Of a stretch of DNA of 64,000 nt, positions 33,389 to 41,794 are shown piece after piece. The stretch is taken from assembly GCF_036226685.1 (NCBI RefSeq), contig NZ_CP109009.1:7777501-7841500 (forward strand), read 5' to 3'. Source of the stretch: Streptomyces sp. NBC_00690 (GTDB lineage: Bacteria > Actinomycetota > Actinomycetes > Streptomycetales > Streptomycetaceae). Position 1 is the first letter of the stretch, and the number at the start of each line of letters is the position of its first letter. The notes beneath the pieces are model-generated. The model ran no database searches. It was not told where the DNA came from and saw only the letters and a program-made list of their open reading frames with translations. A program made the position numbers and the translations under genes.

Positions 33389-34144
33389 TTGCCTTTTTCC
33401 CTTCACCAGGGCGACGCCCTGACTGTCCTCGCCGGTCTGCCGGACGACTGTGTCGACTCCGTGATCACCGACCCGCCATACAACTCGGGCGGTCGGACCG
33501 CGAAGGAACGCACCTCCCGTAGCGCCCGCCAGAAGTACACCTCCGCCGATGCCGGCCATGATCTGCCGGACTTTACGGGCGAGAACATGGATCAGAGGTC
33601 TTACGGGTTCTGGTTGACGCAGATCATGACCGAGGCCCACCGCCTCACCAAGGTGGGCGGCACGGCACTTTTGTTCACGGACTGGCGGCAGTTGCCGGTC
33701 ACCACGGATGCGATCCAGGCTGCGGGCTGGCTGTGGCGCGGTGTCCTCGTGTGGCATAAGCCGCAGGCTAGGCCCCAGAAGGGCCGCTTCACCCAGAACT
33801 GCGAGTTCATCGTCTGGGCCAGTAATGGGCCGATCGACGCCGCCCGGAACCCGGTCTACCTACCGGGGCAGTACTCGGCTTCGCAGCCGTCGGGGAAGGG
33901 CAGGCAGCACATCACGCAGAAGCCGGTCTCGGTGATGCGTGACCTGGTGCAGATCGCTCCGCCGGGCGGTACGGTCCTGGACTTCTGCGCCGGTTCCGGT
34001 TCGACGGGGGTGGCGGCCTTGCTGGAGGGCCGCGACTTCATCGGCGTCGAGAAGACGAAGCATTACGCCGCCGTCGCTTCGGACCGGCTTACCGAGACCC
34101 TGCAGCAGACCCGTACGCAGGACGACTTCGGCCTCACCGCATAG
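33389..34144 (+). CDS. Beta-class DNA methyltransferase
   Basis: A site-specific DNA methyltransferase that modifies the exocyclic amino group of adenine or cytosine. The catalytic TDPPY motif (about residue 27) comes before the SAM-binding motif LDFCAGSGSTG (about residue 195), the permuted order of the beta class. No restriction endonuclease gene is adjacent, so it may be an orphan that protects the element. The start is uncertain: TTG 33389 fits the domain edge, while GTG 33341 or 33257 would be longer. It is the first rightward gene after copy D. Confidence 0.85.
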   Translation: MPFSLHQGDALTVLAGLPDDCVDSVITDPPYNSGGRTAKERTSRSARQKYTSADAGHDLPDFTGENMDQRSYGFWLTQIMTEAHRLTKVGGTALLFTDWRQLPVTTDAIQAAGWLWRGVLVWHKPQARPQKGRFTQNCEFIVWASNGPIDAARNPVYLPGQYSASQPSGKGRQHITQKPVSVMRDLVQIAPPGGTVLDFCAGSGSTGVAALLEGRDFIGVEKTKHYAAVASDRLTETLQQTRTQDDFGLTA

Positions 34145-34156
34145 CCACGGGCTGTT

Positions 34157-34200
34157 CGGTCCGGACGGGCGAATTGGCTCTGGTTGGCCCGTCCGGACCG
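34157..34200 (+). terminator. Terminator after the methyltransferase
   Basis: CGGTCCGGACGGGC (34157-34170) pairs perfectly with GCCCGTCCGGACCG (34187-34200), a 14-bp stem with a 16-base loop, 13 bases after the methyltransferase stop. It separates that gene from the next operon. Confidence 0.7.
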
Positions 34201-34213
34201 TGCGCGGGGCAGA

Positions 34214-34265
34214 TATAGCAGCCGATTCCCGGTTCGTGAAATCGGGAATCGTTCGGATCCTTGCC
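34214..34265 (+). promoter_or_regulatory. Conserved operator/promoter motif, copy C
   Basis: This is the best inverted repeat of the set: GATTCCCGGTT (34224-34234) and AATCGGGAATC (34240-34250) match at 10 of 11 pairs around CGTGA. TATAGCAGC precedes it, as in copy B. It lies about 45 bases before the DUF4913 start and directly after a terminator, which fits an operator within the promoter. Confidence 0.65.
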
Positions 34266-34309
34266 GCTATACCGATTCACTGGCCGCGGCTTCAAGGAGA
34301 CCCCATTTC

Positions 34310-34993
34310 GTGCCCGAATCCACACAACCCCAAGGTGGCGGGGAAATGCCACCGGTGCGGCTGCCTGATTCCGGTCTGGAATCCATCGAGGCGAGCGTTC
34401 GTAAATTGCTGGATCAGACGGCGGAGCAGGCACGGCAGCTCGACAGCCTCGCCGCCGACCCTGGCCCCGCTCCCCGACCAGCAGCCCCGTTCCCCGGCTT
34501 CGGCATGCCAGGCATGACCGGCTTCGCGGGGATGCCCGGCATGCCCGCGCCGGCTCCCGCACCACCCGAGCCGAAGCCGATCCTGGAGCTGGACGGCGAG
34601 GAGTACGAGAACGAACTCGACGCGCTCTCGGACTGGGTGGACGACTTCCTCATGCCCGCCTACGGCGCGGAGGTCACCACCGGTGCTCCGTGGTGCGAGC
34701 GGTGGCAGGAGCACCAGGACGTCGTCGCCTGGCTCCACGCCCTGTGGATGGCCTACCAGCAGCACAAGGACCCCGAAGCGGGGCTCGCCGGACTGTTCGT
34801 GTGGCACCGGGACTTCCTCACCCACGCCATGGCAGCCATCCGCGCCGCGGGCGGTCCCCTGTCCGCGTGCATGACCGACCCCGGCAGGCCCTCCCACCGC
34901 CTCTTGGCCGGACCGAACCCCTCCGCCCGCACCCAGGCTCCGGCCGCCGGAACGGCGGAATCCGGCGCACGGGCAGGCGGGGCTGGTTCATGA
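34310..34993 (+). CDS. DUF4913 protein
   Basis: A 227-residue protein starting at GTG 34310 after AAGGAG. Residues 90-190 match the DUF4913 pattern seen on actinobacterial conjugative plasmids (EYENELDALSDWVDDFLMPA, W-x-ERWQEHQDVVAWLHALW, LFVWHRDFLTHAMAAI). Before it lies a helical segment and a Met/Gly/Pro-rich linker. Cytoplasmic; exact role unknown, but strongly tied to conjugative elements. First gene of a coupled rightward operon. Confidence 0.8.
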   Translation: MPESTQPQGGGEMPPVRLPDSGLESIEASVRKLLDQTAEQARQLDSLAADPGPAPRPAAPFPGFGMPGMTGFAGMPGMPAPAPAPPEPKPILELDGEEYENELDALSDWVDDFLMPAYGAEVTTGAPWCERWQEHQDVVAWLHALWMAYQQHKDPEAGLAGLFVWHRDFLTHAMAAIRAAGGPLSACMTDPGRPSHRLLAGPNPSARTQAPAAGTAESGARAGGAGS

Positions 34994-35514
34994 CTGGGCA
35001 CCCGGCACCGGCGTTCGGCCTCAGCTTCGACCCACGCGCTCTGACCGATCTCCTGGCCGCGCCGGGCGACATCCGCGACTTGGCGCTCGCCCAGCTCCAG
35101 GACGTGGTCACGGCACAGGTGTTCGGCGGGAAGCTAGTCGGTGATCTCGCCGGGTTCCGCAAGCTCTACGTGGATCACCGCGCGGCGTGGCGGGTCGTCT
35201 ACGCGCAGCGCCCCGCCCCACCGGGGTCGGCGCACCGGGCCGAGATCCATGTGGTGGCGGTGCGGCCCCGCGCCCGGCAGGACGCCTACGACACGGCCCG
35301 CGCCCGCCTGGGCGTCACCCGCCGGCCGATGAGCGCTCTGGCCCATGCCGCCCGCACCCGGTCCCCCCAACTGCCCTCCCCACAGGGCCGCAGGCCCAGG
35401 CCAGGACCGCACACCTCCGCGGGGACGAAAGCGTCGGCGAACATGCCGCGGCTGCGGATGCCCGACCCACCCCGCCCCGCACCGACACCGACTTCGAAGG
35501 GCCCTGCCCGTTGA
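34990..35514 (+). CDS. RelE/ParE-like protein
   Basis: A 174-residue protein starting at ATG 34990, overlapping the previous stop as ATGA. Residues 40-105 look like the RelE/ParE fold (GDLAGFRKLYVDHRAAWRVV, HRAEIHVVAVRPRARQDAYD). The C-terminal 60 residues are basic and proline-rich. Classical RelE toxins are about 90 residues and have an adjacent antitoxin; none is recognisable here. It may be a toxin relative with another job. The fold assignment is moderate. Confidence 0.6.
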   Translation: MTGHPAPAFGLSFDPRALTDLLAAPGDIRDLALAQLQDVVTAQVFGGKLVGDLAGFRKLYVDHRAAWRVVYAQRPAPPGSAHRAEIHVVAVRPRARQDAYDTARARLGVTRRPMSALAHAARTRSPQLPSPQGRRPRPGPHTSAGTKASANMPRLRMPDPPRPAPTPTSKGPAR

Positions 35515-36002
35515 CCTGCTTCACGATCCTCGACCAGCTGCTGAACAAGACCGAGGTGCGGCCCGAGGAGATCCGCCACCAAGCGATCCTCGACACCTCC
35601 CGCGCCTCTCAGCAGGCCAACGCGCGCCTCCTCGAAGCACTCGCCGAGCACCTCGATCGCGCGGACCGCGAGCTCGCGGTCCTGTTCGCCTCACATCACT
35701 GCTGCTGCCCGGAGAACGAAGAAGACCCCCTTCAAGAGGGCTTCGACGACTCCGGGTCCCACCACGGTGAGGTCGCGTACGGGGATCCGGGCACGCGCGA
35801 CGCCCCCGACCTGCTGGCCGGGCTGCGGCTCCTGCCGGGGACCGTGGAAGGACGAGGGCGATACGCCGACCTCACCCCAGCACGCCTCGCCCAACTGCTC
35901 TCTACCTACGGAATAGCCACCCGTGACGTCACGCTGCCCGATGGCCGGCGCCGCGCGTCCTACCGCCGTGCCGCGCTCACCGAAGTGCTGGGGTGCTGCT
36001 GA
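35511..36002 (+). CDS. Hypothetical protein with a C-terminal helix-turn-helix-like segment
   Basis: A 163-residue protein starting at TTG 35511, overlapping the preceding stop as TTGA. The N-terminal 60 residues form helices with a CCC run (FASHHCCCPENEED) that could bind metal. The C-terminal 45 residues (TPARLAQLLSTYGIATRDVT) resemble the small DNA-binding or adaptor segment at the end of DUF3631-type proteins. Function unknown. The stop overlaps the next ATG. Confidence 0.6.
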   Translation: MTCFTILDQLLNKTEVRPEEIRHQAILDTSRASQQANARLLEALAEHLDRADRELAVLFASHHCCCPENEEDPLQEGFDDSGSHHGEVAYGDPGTRDAPDLLAGLRLLPGTVEGRGRYADLTPARLAQLLSTYGIATRDVTLPDGRRRASYRRAALTEVLGCC

Positions 36003-36727
36003 TGCGGTCCGGTTCGGAAGGATCTCCAGCCACGCCCGCAAGCCCTGCGTCCAAGCCGGTGCCGAGGGCGCTGACCAGCTTGGACCACCGCGTCGAGGCC
36101 GCCGTGGGCAACAGCATCGACGCCCTGTGGGACCAGCGCGATTCCGGTCTCCTCGACGAGTCTCACGCCCGTCTGGTGGACGCTTACCGAACGCTCGCGG
36201 CGGCCGAATTCAAGGTGACCTTCTACCGGGTCCTGGTCCACCGCCTGGTCTCGGGCGAGTACCCGGTCGACGACGCACTGCTCGACCGGATCAACCGCAC
36301 GGTCGACCAGCTGGGGGAAGCGGTCGACGTCCGCGACGAGCAGCACACGACCGTACTGGACTCGCTGGAACCCTTCGAGGAAGCGGCCCGCACGGCTGCT
36401 CCGGCCAGCACCATGGATCTCCCTGCCCGGGAAGTCGGCGCGCTCCTGGCCATCGCGCAGGGCGCCAAACTCCACGAACACCTCCTCACCCAGCGGCTCT
36501 CCGTGGTCACCGCATCCGGGACCCGCGTCGGATACGAACAGCTCCAGCGACTGGAACAGGCCGGACTCGTCGAACGGGACACCACCCACCCGGTCCACGC
36601 CGGACAGCCGGTCACCCTCACTGACACCGGCCGCAGCGCCCTCGTCGGAACACGCCGTCCGCCTACGGCCAGTGGACCCGTTCCGCAGGCGGGAGCCTGG
36701 CCCCCAGCCACCCGCTCCCGCCACTGA
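36002..36727 (+). CDS. Winged-helix protein with a helical N-terminal domain
   Basis: A 241-residue protein starting at ATG 36002, overlapping the previous stop as TGATG. Residues 30-125 are helical and contain a VDVRDEQHTTVLDSL motif that also appears in the tandem genes at 38-39.5 kb. Residues 140-210 look like a winged helix (TASGTRVGYEQLQRLEQAGL, VTLTDTGRSAL). It may be a regulator of this rightward block. Confidence 0.65.
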   Translation: MRSGSEGSPATPASPASKPVPRALTSLDHRVEAAVGNSIDALWDQRDSGLLDESHARLVDAYRTLAAAEFKVTFYRVLVHRLVSGEYPVDDALLDRINRTVDQLGEAVDVRDEQHTTVLDSLEPFEEAARTAAPASTMDLPAREVGALLAIAQGAKLHEHLLTQRLSVVTASGTRVGYEQLQRLEQAGLVERDTTHPVHAGQPVTLTDTGRSALVGTRRPPTASGPVPQAGAWPPATRSRH

Positions 36728-36774
36728 CCCCGCACTGGGAACCCTGGCCCGTACCGCCCATTCCGAAAGCCAGC

Positions 36775-37500
36775 ATGCCCTCACCCACGCCGGATTTCCG
36801 ACTCGACGGCTACAAGGCCGTCAACCCGCATGTCGACAGAGCCTTCTGGCTGCACATCGCCAGCAACGAGTACGACCTGACGCTGCTCGCGAAACACCAC
36901 CGCGACGACGGACGCCACAGCCACTACGTCCTCCACGACAGAACCGCCACCTGGGGCATCCCAGGAGAGCCCCAGCTCATCGCCCTCCACCTGCAACGCG
37001 ACCCCGCAGCACGGACGTTTCGCTTCGAGCACGCCACGCTGCCGCTGCCGGCCATGGCCCAGTCCTGGCTCATCGCCCGCGGCTGCCCAACCGACAGCAT
37101 CCGCCGCCTCCCCGACGGCATGGGCACCACACCGGCCGATGACACCACCCGCGCCCTGGAAGAACGCCTGATGGGTGACGGCGACCACTTCGCCCTCCTG
37201 AGCAGCTACACCGACGACACCTCGGCCTCACCGCAGATCACGGTGCTGCTGCGCGCCGTGGACGAGGCGGGACCACTGCCGTTTCGGGTGCTGCTGGAGG
37301 AAATCGACCTCACCGACTTCACACACACCCTGCGCGAAGGAGGCTTCGCCACCTTCGGTGAGGCCACCAGCTGGTGGGAGAACCACTGGCAGGGCCAGGC
37401 CGTCCCCCTGCCGCCCGCCCCACCATCCGCGGTCCGAACCGCTGCGCCGGGGCTGCCGCCCCAACCGCCCACCGCGCCCCTGCCCGGCCGCGCACGCTGA
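36775..37500 (+). CDS. Hypothetical protein
   Basis: A 241-residue protein starting at ATG 36775. The N-terminal 130 residues are strand-rich with many aromatic residues (FWLHIASNEYDLTLLAKHHR). The rest mixes strands and helices and ends in a proline tail. The GGFATFGEATSWWENHW segment recalls DUF317-like proteins in style, but the key blocks are missing. Not assigned. Last gene before copy B. Confidence 0.58.
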   Translation: MPSPTPDFRLDGYKAVNPHVDRAFWLHIASNEYDLTLLAKHHRDDGRHSHYVLHDRTATWGIPGEPQLIALHLQRDPAARTFRFEHATLPLPAMAQSWLIARGCPTDSIRRLPDGMGTTPADDTTRALEERLMGDGDHFALLSSYTDDTSASPQITVLLRAVDEAGPLPFRVLLEEIDLTDFTHTLREGGFATFGEATSWWENHWQGQAVPLPPAPPSAVRTAAPGLPPQPPTAPLPGRAR

Positions 37501-37580
37501 ACCCTCATCTCAGACCCCCGACCCGCCTAAAGGGGTCTGCAGGGCGTCAATTCAGTTGTCTGTGGGTGTAGTCGGCGGAA

Positions 37581-37632
37581 TATAGCAGCGGTCTCCCGGT
37601 TCGGGAAATCGGGGATTCTGCGGACTCTTGAA
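37581..37632 (+). promoter_or_regulatory. Conserved operator/promoter motif, copy B
   Basis: TATAGCAGC is followed by CCCGGTT, CGGGA and AATCGGGG, then ATTCTGCGGACTCTTGAA. It is nearly identical to copy A read on the opposite strand. It ends about 70 bases before the secreted SH3-like gene. The long identity with A beyond the inverted repeat suggests a shared promoter as well as an operator. Confidence 0.65.
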
Positions 37633-37700
37633 ATGCCCCGCCCGGCACTACGCCCGGCGTGTTATTCCGTTTCCCCATTCCTGTTTGGAGCCGATTTCCT

Positions 37701-38048
37701 ATGCGCTCATCCCGTTTCGCCGTCAGCGCCGCTGTCCTCGGCGCGCTCACTCTGCCTCTCGCCGCTGCGCCGAGCGCGACCGCAGCCGTTCCGGCTGCCG
37801 CGGTTGAGCACGGCCACCGGCCGTGTGACCGGCCCGGACCGTGGGTGATCGGCACGAAGGCCGTCACTATGCGCTCGAAGGCGACCACCAAGTCCACGGC
37901 CGTCGGCATCCTCTACAAGGGACAGAGGTTCACCGTCCATAAGACCAGCGGCAATTGGCACCACATCACCAACAAGACCACGAAGGTCAAGGGCTGGGTT
38001 TCCGGCACGTACGTGTATCGCGAGGTCCGGATGTGCCTCAGCTACTAG
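37701..38048 (+). CDS. Secreted SH3-like protein
   Basis: A 115-residue exported protein starting at ATG 37701. A signal peptide (FAVSAAVLGALTLPLAAAPS, cleaved near AVPA) is followed by an SH3b-type fold (VTMRSKATTKSTAVGILYKG, GWVSGTYV). Two cysteines could form a disulphide. SH3b domains usually bind cell wall. On a conjugative element it might act at the surface during mating or exclusion (inferred). It is directly controlled by motif copy B. Confidence 0.75.
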   Translation: MRSSRFAVSAAVLGALTLPLAAAPSATAAVPAAAVEHGHRPCDRPGPWVIGTKAVTMRSKATTKSTAVGILYKGQRFTVHKTSGNWHHITNKTTKVKGWVSGTYVYREVRMCLSY

Positions 38049-38161
38049 CCACAGCATCTCCTGGCCCCGGGTGCGGCACTCGCTGAAATTCTTCGTTGAA
38101 GTGATGCAATTCTCTCCGCAGCCCGCCCCGCCATACCCGAACGAGAAGAGGAGAGTGTCCG

Positions 38162-38593
38162 GTGTCCGAGGATTCCGGTGAGGTGATGGGCGTGCTTGAG
38201 GCCCGGATCGAGGAACGGTTCCAGATGAGCCTGCCCCTGCTTCGGCGCGCGGTGATGGTCGCGCCGCACGCCAGCCCGACTGCGACGGAGGCCGTGCGCT
38301 GGTACGGCCTTCTCGCCACGGCGCAGGAAGCGGTGGAACGGGCCGAGGACGCCCTCGTCACCGTCCTCATGAGCGAGGCACCTGGTGAACTCAACGACTC
38401 AGCCATGGAGTTGGCACATCGGGTGAACTCGGCGGTCGGCATCCGGGACGGCCGTGCCATGGTCGTGCGCCTCCTTCTCGACCCGCAGGTCCCCGGCAAC
38501 CGCAGCCCGGCTGCCCGTCGGGGCCCGGCCCCTACGACCACGGCTCCGGCGCGTCCCGCAACCCCAGCGGAGGCACGGGTGGTCTCCCGGTGA
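38162..38593 (+). CDS. Hypothetical helical protein, first of three related genes
   Basis: A 143-residue protein starting at GTG 38162 after GAGGAG. It is helical with the family motif VNSAVGIRDGRAMVVRLLL, comparable to VGEAVAVRD-type motifs in the next two genes and at 36002. Disordered Pro/Ala tail. No catalytic residue is evident. Its stop overlaps the next start as GTGA. These three genes look like tandem duplicates that have diverged strongly. Confidence 0.6.
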   Translation: MSEDSGEVMGVLEARIEERFQMSLPLLRRAVMVAPHASPTATEAVRWYGLLATAQEAVERAEDALVTVLMSEAPGELNDSAMELAHRVNSAVGIRDGRAMVVRLLLDPQVPGNRSPAARRGPAPTTTAPARPATPAEARVVSR

Positions 38594-39045
38594 CCGTCAC
38601 GAAGCGTCCCTCCAGCCAGGACGCCCTGTTGGAGGAGGCGTTCGGAGCCCCCGTCCACCAGCTGTATGTGGCCGCCACCATGCCTGGGGCGTCCGCCGCT
38701 CTCCGCCGGGCGCTGGAGCTGCGGTCCTTCCTGGTCCTGGCCGAGGAGCAGGTGGTCCTGGTGCGCGACCGCGTGCACCAGGCCACCGGCCCTGGCCGCG
38801 ACCTGGGCGAACTGTCGGCGGATGCTCTGCGGTCCGACGCGCAGTGGATGGACGCCGCGCTCAGCGCCCGCGACGGATACCTCACCGCACTGACGGGCCT
38901 CATCCGTTCCATGCCACCACCCGCACCAGCAGCAGGCCGGCCAGTGGAGTTCACCCAGGCGAGGATCACCACCACCTTGCCCCCGGTCGCCCCGGCCCCG
39001 ATACGGGCCGGGGCGACCGGGCACCCCGCGGGGAAGGTCCGCTGA
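38590..39045 (+). CDS. Hypothetical helical protein, second of three related genes
   Basis: A 151-residue protein starting at GTG 38590. It shares a helix (SFLVLAEEQVVLVRDRVHQA) followed by an ARDGYLTALTGLI motif with its neighbours. C-terminal proline-rich tail. Soluble, unknown role. Next to the third copy with no gap. Confidence 0.6.
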   Translation: MTVTKRPSSQDALLEEAFGAPVHQLYVAATMPGASAALRRALELRSFLVLAEEQVVLVRDRVHQATGPGRDLGELSADALRSDAQWMDAALSARDGYLTALTGLIRSMPPPAPAAGRPVEFTQARITTTLPPVAPAPIRAGATGHPAGKVR

Positions 39046-39456
39046 TTGACCGCACCCCATCCCACGGCCCGAACACTGGCCGAGCGGATCGCGACCCTGT
39101 ACGGACAGCCGCTCGCCGCACTCGAAGCCCACGCCGACTCCGCCCCGCACGACAGCATGCTGACCGCCCTCCTCGGCAGCCTGGCCGATCTCCAGCTCGC
39201 CGAGCGGAGCATCGCCTTCCACCGCGACCGGATGCTGCAACTCGCCCACCCCGAGCGGTCGATCGAAGCCTTCGACGCAGGTCACCTCCTCGACAACGCC
39301 CGCCGCATCGGCGAGGCGGTCGCCGTCCGCGACGCACACGCCAAGACGCTGAGCGCCGTCCTGCAGAGCCTGCACCGCATCCCCACCCCGCCAGCGCCCG
39401 AGCCTGCCCCGGCACCCCTGGCCGCCCCTGCCCCCGCTGCGGCTCGTACGCGCTGA
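39046..39456 (+). CDS. Hypothetical helical protein, third of three related genes
   Basis: A 136-residue protein starting at TTG 39046, immediately after the previous stop. It has the same helical layout (LADLQLAERSIAFHRDRMLQ) and the motif RRIGEAVAVRDAHAKTLSAV. Ends in an Ala/Pro tail. Function unknown. The shared VRD-centred helix suggests all three bind a similar partner or each other. Confidence 0.6.
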   Translation: MTAPHPTARTLAERIATLYGQPLAALEAHADSAPHDSMLTALLGSLADLQLAERSIAFHRDRMLQLAHPERSIEAFDAGHLLDNARRIGEAVAVRDAHAKTLSAVLQSLHRIPTPPAPEPAPAPLAAPAPAAARTR

Positions 39457-39472
39457 ACCGGCCCTCACCTCG

Positions 39473-40369
39473 ATGGAGTTCCCTCTTTTGATCCCCACCG
39501 GTCTGCCTCATCCTGTCCATGCCGACCTGACGCGGGTCATCGAAGCCCTTGGCATGCTCACCCCGCGCTGGAACGTCCAGATCCTCATCACCGTCGCCGA
39601 ACGGCCCCTGCGCTACATGGAGATCAGGGCTCGGTTGCCGTGGTTGCAGGACGGCCAGCTCCACCCCAAGCTCCGCTGGCTGGTTCACGCGGGGCTGGTC
39701 GAACGCACCGAACAAGGCGCCCGCCACGTCAGCTACGGCCTCTCCCCTCGCGGCACCGAGCTGGTACCCGTCCTCACAGCGATCGCCGCCTGGGGCAAGA
39801 CCCACCTCGAACAACCCACCCCCGCCGCGTCGGGCGCGACAAGTACGCGCTCCACCAGGGCTGTCCAGGACATCGAAGACAGTCTGGTCCTGATCGCGCA
39901 CCGGCATGCCACCCCGATCCTGTGGTCGCTCCAGTCCCGTGGGCCGTCCAGCGCCAAGGCGGTCGCCGCCGACGCCATGCCCGGCTACGGACTCAGCGCC
40001 GTCTATCCCCGTCTGCGGCAGTTGGTCGAGGACCGCCTCGTCGACACCGATGACGAGGAAGCCGACTACCGGCTCGCCCCGCCAGGCTTGGCCCTGGCCC
40101 CGGTCTACCGCGCCCTCTCCGCGTGGGCCGCCGGACGCCCCCTCACAGAACCCGCCACCCACCCCGTGTGGGGACAGCCACCAGCCCAGTTCCAGCCCGC
40201 AGATGGGATGTGGGCCTCAGCCCCGGCCCTCCCGGTCACCGCGGGGAAGGTTCCACCGTCCCTGCAGACCACTCCGTCGGCGCAGTGGCGGGCCGGTTTC
40301 TTCTCCCACCAACGCCAAATACCGGCCCGCACCTCCGCAGGGGTTTCGGCAGGAGGCCACCGCCGATGA
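39473..40369 (+). CDS. Tandem HxlR-type winged-helix regulator
   Basis: A 298-residue protein with two HxlR-like winged helices. The first (residues 20-110) has LTPRWNVQILITVAERPLRY, then MEIRARLP, a recognition region and VSYGLSPRGTELVPVL. The second (residues 125-215) has ATPILWSLQSRGPSSAKAVA and YPRLRQLVEDRLV. HxlR proteins are MarR-related transcription regulators that bind DNA as dimers; a two-domain chain could act as one. It is a candidate to read the repeated operator motif. The start may be TTG 39488, which has GGAG upstream. Confidence 0.78.
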   Translation: MEFPLLIPTGLPHPVHADLTRVIEALGMLTPRWNVQILITVAERPLRYMEIRARLPWLQDGQLHPKLRWLVHAGLVERTEQGARHVSYGLSPRGTELVPVLTAIAAWGKTHLEQPTPAASGATSTRSTRAVQDIEDSLVLIAHRHATPILWSLQSRGPSSAKAVAADAMPGYGLSAVYPRLRQLVEDRLVDTDDEEADYRLAPPGLALAPVYRALSAWAAGRPLTEPATHPVWGQPPAQFQPADGMWASAPALPVTAGKVPPSLQTTPSAQWRAGFFSHQRQIPARTSAGVSAGGHRR

Positions 40370-40857
40370 CCGCCACCACGCTCACTGCCATCCAAGTCGC
40401 CCAAGCCGTCGAGGTGCTCGCCCATCCGGGGGTGATCCGGCTGGTCACCGAGATCGACGACCACGGCCCCATCGCCCGGCACCTCCTCAGCCGTACCTTC
40501 ACCGACCTGCCACTCCCACGAGTCCGCGCCGGCTCCGCACTGGCCCGCGAGCACGGGCTCGTGCGCGCCGGACAGCAGGCGGGACGGCCCGCCTACCGGC
40601 TCACCGAACACGGCTCCGACCTAGCCGACGTGTACGACAGGCTCGCCCGCTGGGCCCGCGCGAGCGCCTACCCCGCCCTGCACGTCGACTTCACCACCCG
40701 GGTCCGGGCCACCCTTCCCCTCCTTGCCCAGGAGCCACTCCCCGCCGACGCTCAAGCGCCCGCACAGGCCCTGCGGCAGTGGATCCAGGCGAACCGAACC
40801 TTCGCTGCTGCTCACGACGCGGCAAGTCCGACTGCCTCCCGGAGCGCCAGTGGATGA
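40366..40857 (+). CDS. HxlR/MarR-like winged-helix protein
   Basis: A 163-residue protein starting at ATG 40366, overlapping the previous stop as ATGA and preceded by AGGAGG. Residues 10-100 look like one winged helix (VEVLAHPGVIRLVTEIDDHG, AYRLTEHGSDLADVY). It resembles the second half of the upstream tandem HxlR protein, so it may be a derived partner. The gene overlaps the start of the next by eight bases. Confidence 0.7.
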   Translation: MTATTLTAIQVAQAVEVLAHPGVIRLVTEIDDHGPIARHLLSRTFTDLPLPRVRAGSALAREHGLVRAGQQAGRPAYRLTEHGSDLADVYDRLARWARASAYPALHVDFTTRVRATLPLLAQEPLPADAQAPAQALRQWIQANRTFAAAHDAASPTASRSASG

Positions 40858-41794
40858 CCTCGACGGGGACGTCTACGTCGCCCCCCGCTACCTTGCCGGT
40901 TCGATACCGACCGGTGACGTGGGTTTGCAGCCCCCGCTCGACGCCGGCTGGCAGCTGACTGACGACGAGTTGGGCAACGTCTACCTTCAGGCGCCTGATC
41001 AGCGGGTTCGGATCGGCTACCTACCCGAGGACGATGACGACGCCCTGTGGAAAATCGCCGCCTACCAGCACCAGTTCGCCCGGCCCCAGTGGGCCGCCGC
41101 GTTCAGCAGCGACGCCCCCACGGAGCTCGTCGCCGCGTTCACCACCGCCCTCGTCCATTCCTACCAGCAGAACGACGACTCGTTCCTGAGGGGTGGGATC
41201 GGCCAGTACAGCGATCCGCAGCCGGTGCTGGCACCGCTGGCGGACGCCGACTGGGCGGTGACCAACGAACGGTGGCCCCAGGAGATGACCGCGCCCGACG
41301 GCCTCGCCGGAGCCTGGCACCAGCGAGGCTCCCTCGACCCTGACGCCGAACTGACCAGCAACGCCACCCGATGGGGCCTGTGGGGAGGCCCACCACGCGT
41401 GGGCTGGTACGCCGTCTTCTCCACCCACACCCCCACCGCGTTCATCACCACCACCGCGACAGCTCTGGTCGACCCCGAACCCGTTCTGCGCTGGTCCGGC
41501 GCACTCTCCCTCATGACCCGCGCCCACGCCCAGATCACACCAGTCCGCCCTCCCGCACCCACGCCGAGGGACCTCGCCCGCATCTACCAACGGAAGCCTC
41601 CCGCCCTCCACACCGTCAGCGTCCCGCGCTGGTCCACCACCAGCACCCCCTCTGCCCGACTGCCCGGCCCAGCCCGTCCCGCGGCCCTTCGCACCCACCG
41701 GGAGTTCATGTGTCCCTTCACGCAGAGCAGTTCTTCACCGAAGCGTTCCCCCACGGGCTGGATGGCGCGGTGGTGGGGAACAGCTTCTACGTAA
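40850..41794 (+). CDS. DUF317 domain protein
   Basis: A 314-residue DUF317 protein starting at GTG 40850 with GGAG five bases upstream. Blocks are APRYLAGSIPTGDVGLQPPL, APTELVAAFTTALVHS and TPTAFITTTATALVDPEP. The last 28 residues overlap the next gene in another frame and are probably non-conserved. It is the first of the rightward DUF317 genes. Confidence 0.75.
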   Translation: MDDLDGDVYVAPRYLAGSIPTGDVGLQPPLDAGWQLTDDELGNVYLQAPDQRVRIGYLPEDDDDALWKIAAYQHQFARPQWAAAFSSDAPTELVAAFTTALVHSYQQNDDSFLRGGIGQYSDPQPVLAPLADADWAVTNERWPQEMTAPDGLAGAWHQRGSLDPDAELTSNATRWGLWGGPPRVGWYAVFSTHTPTAFITTTATALVDPEPVLRWSGALSLMTRAHAQITPVRPPAPTPRDLARIYQRKPPALHTVSVPRWSTTSTPSARLPGPARPAALRTHREFMCPFTQSSSSPKRSPTGWMARWWGTAST

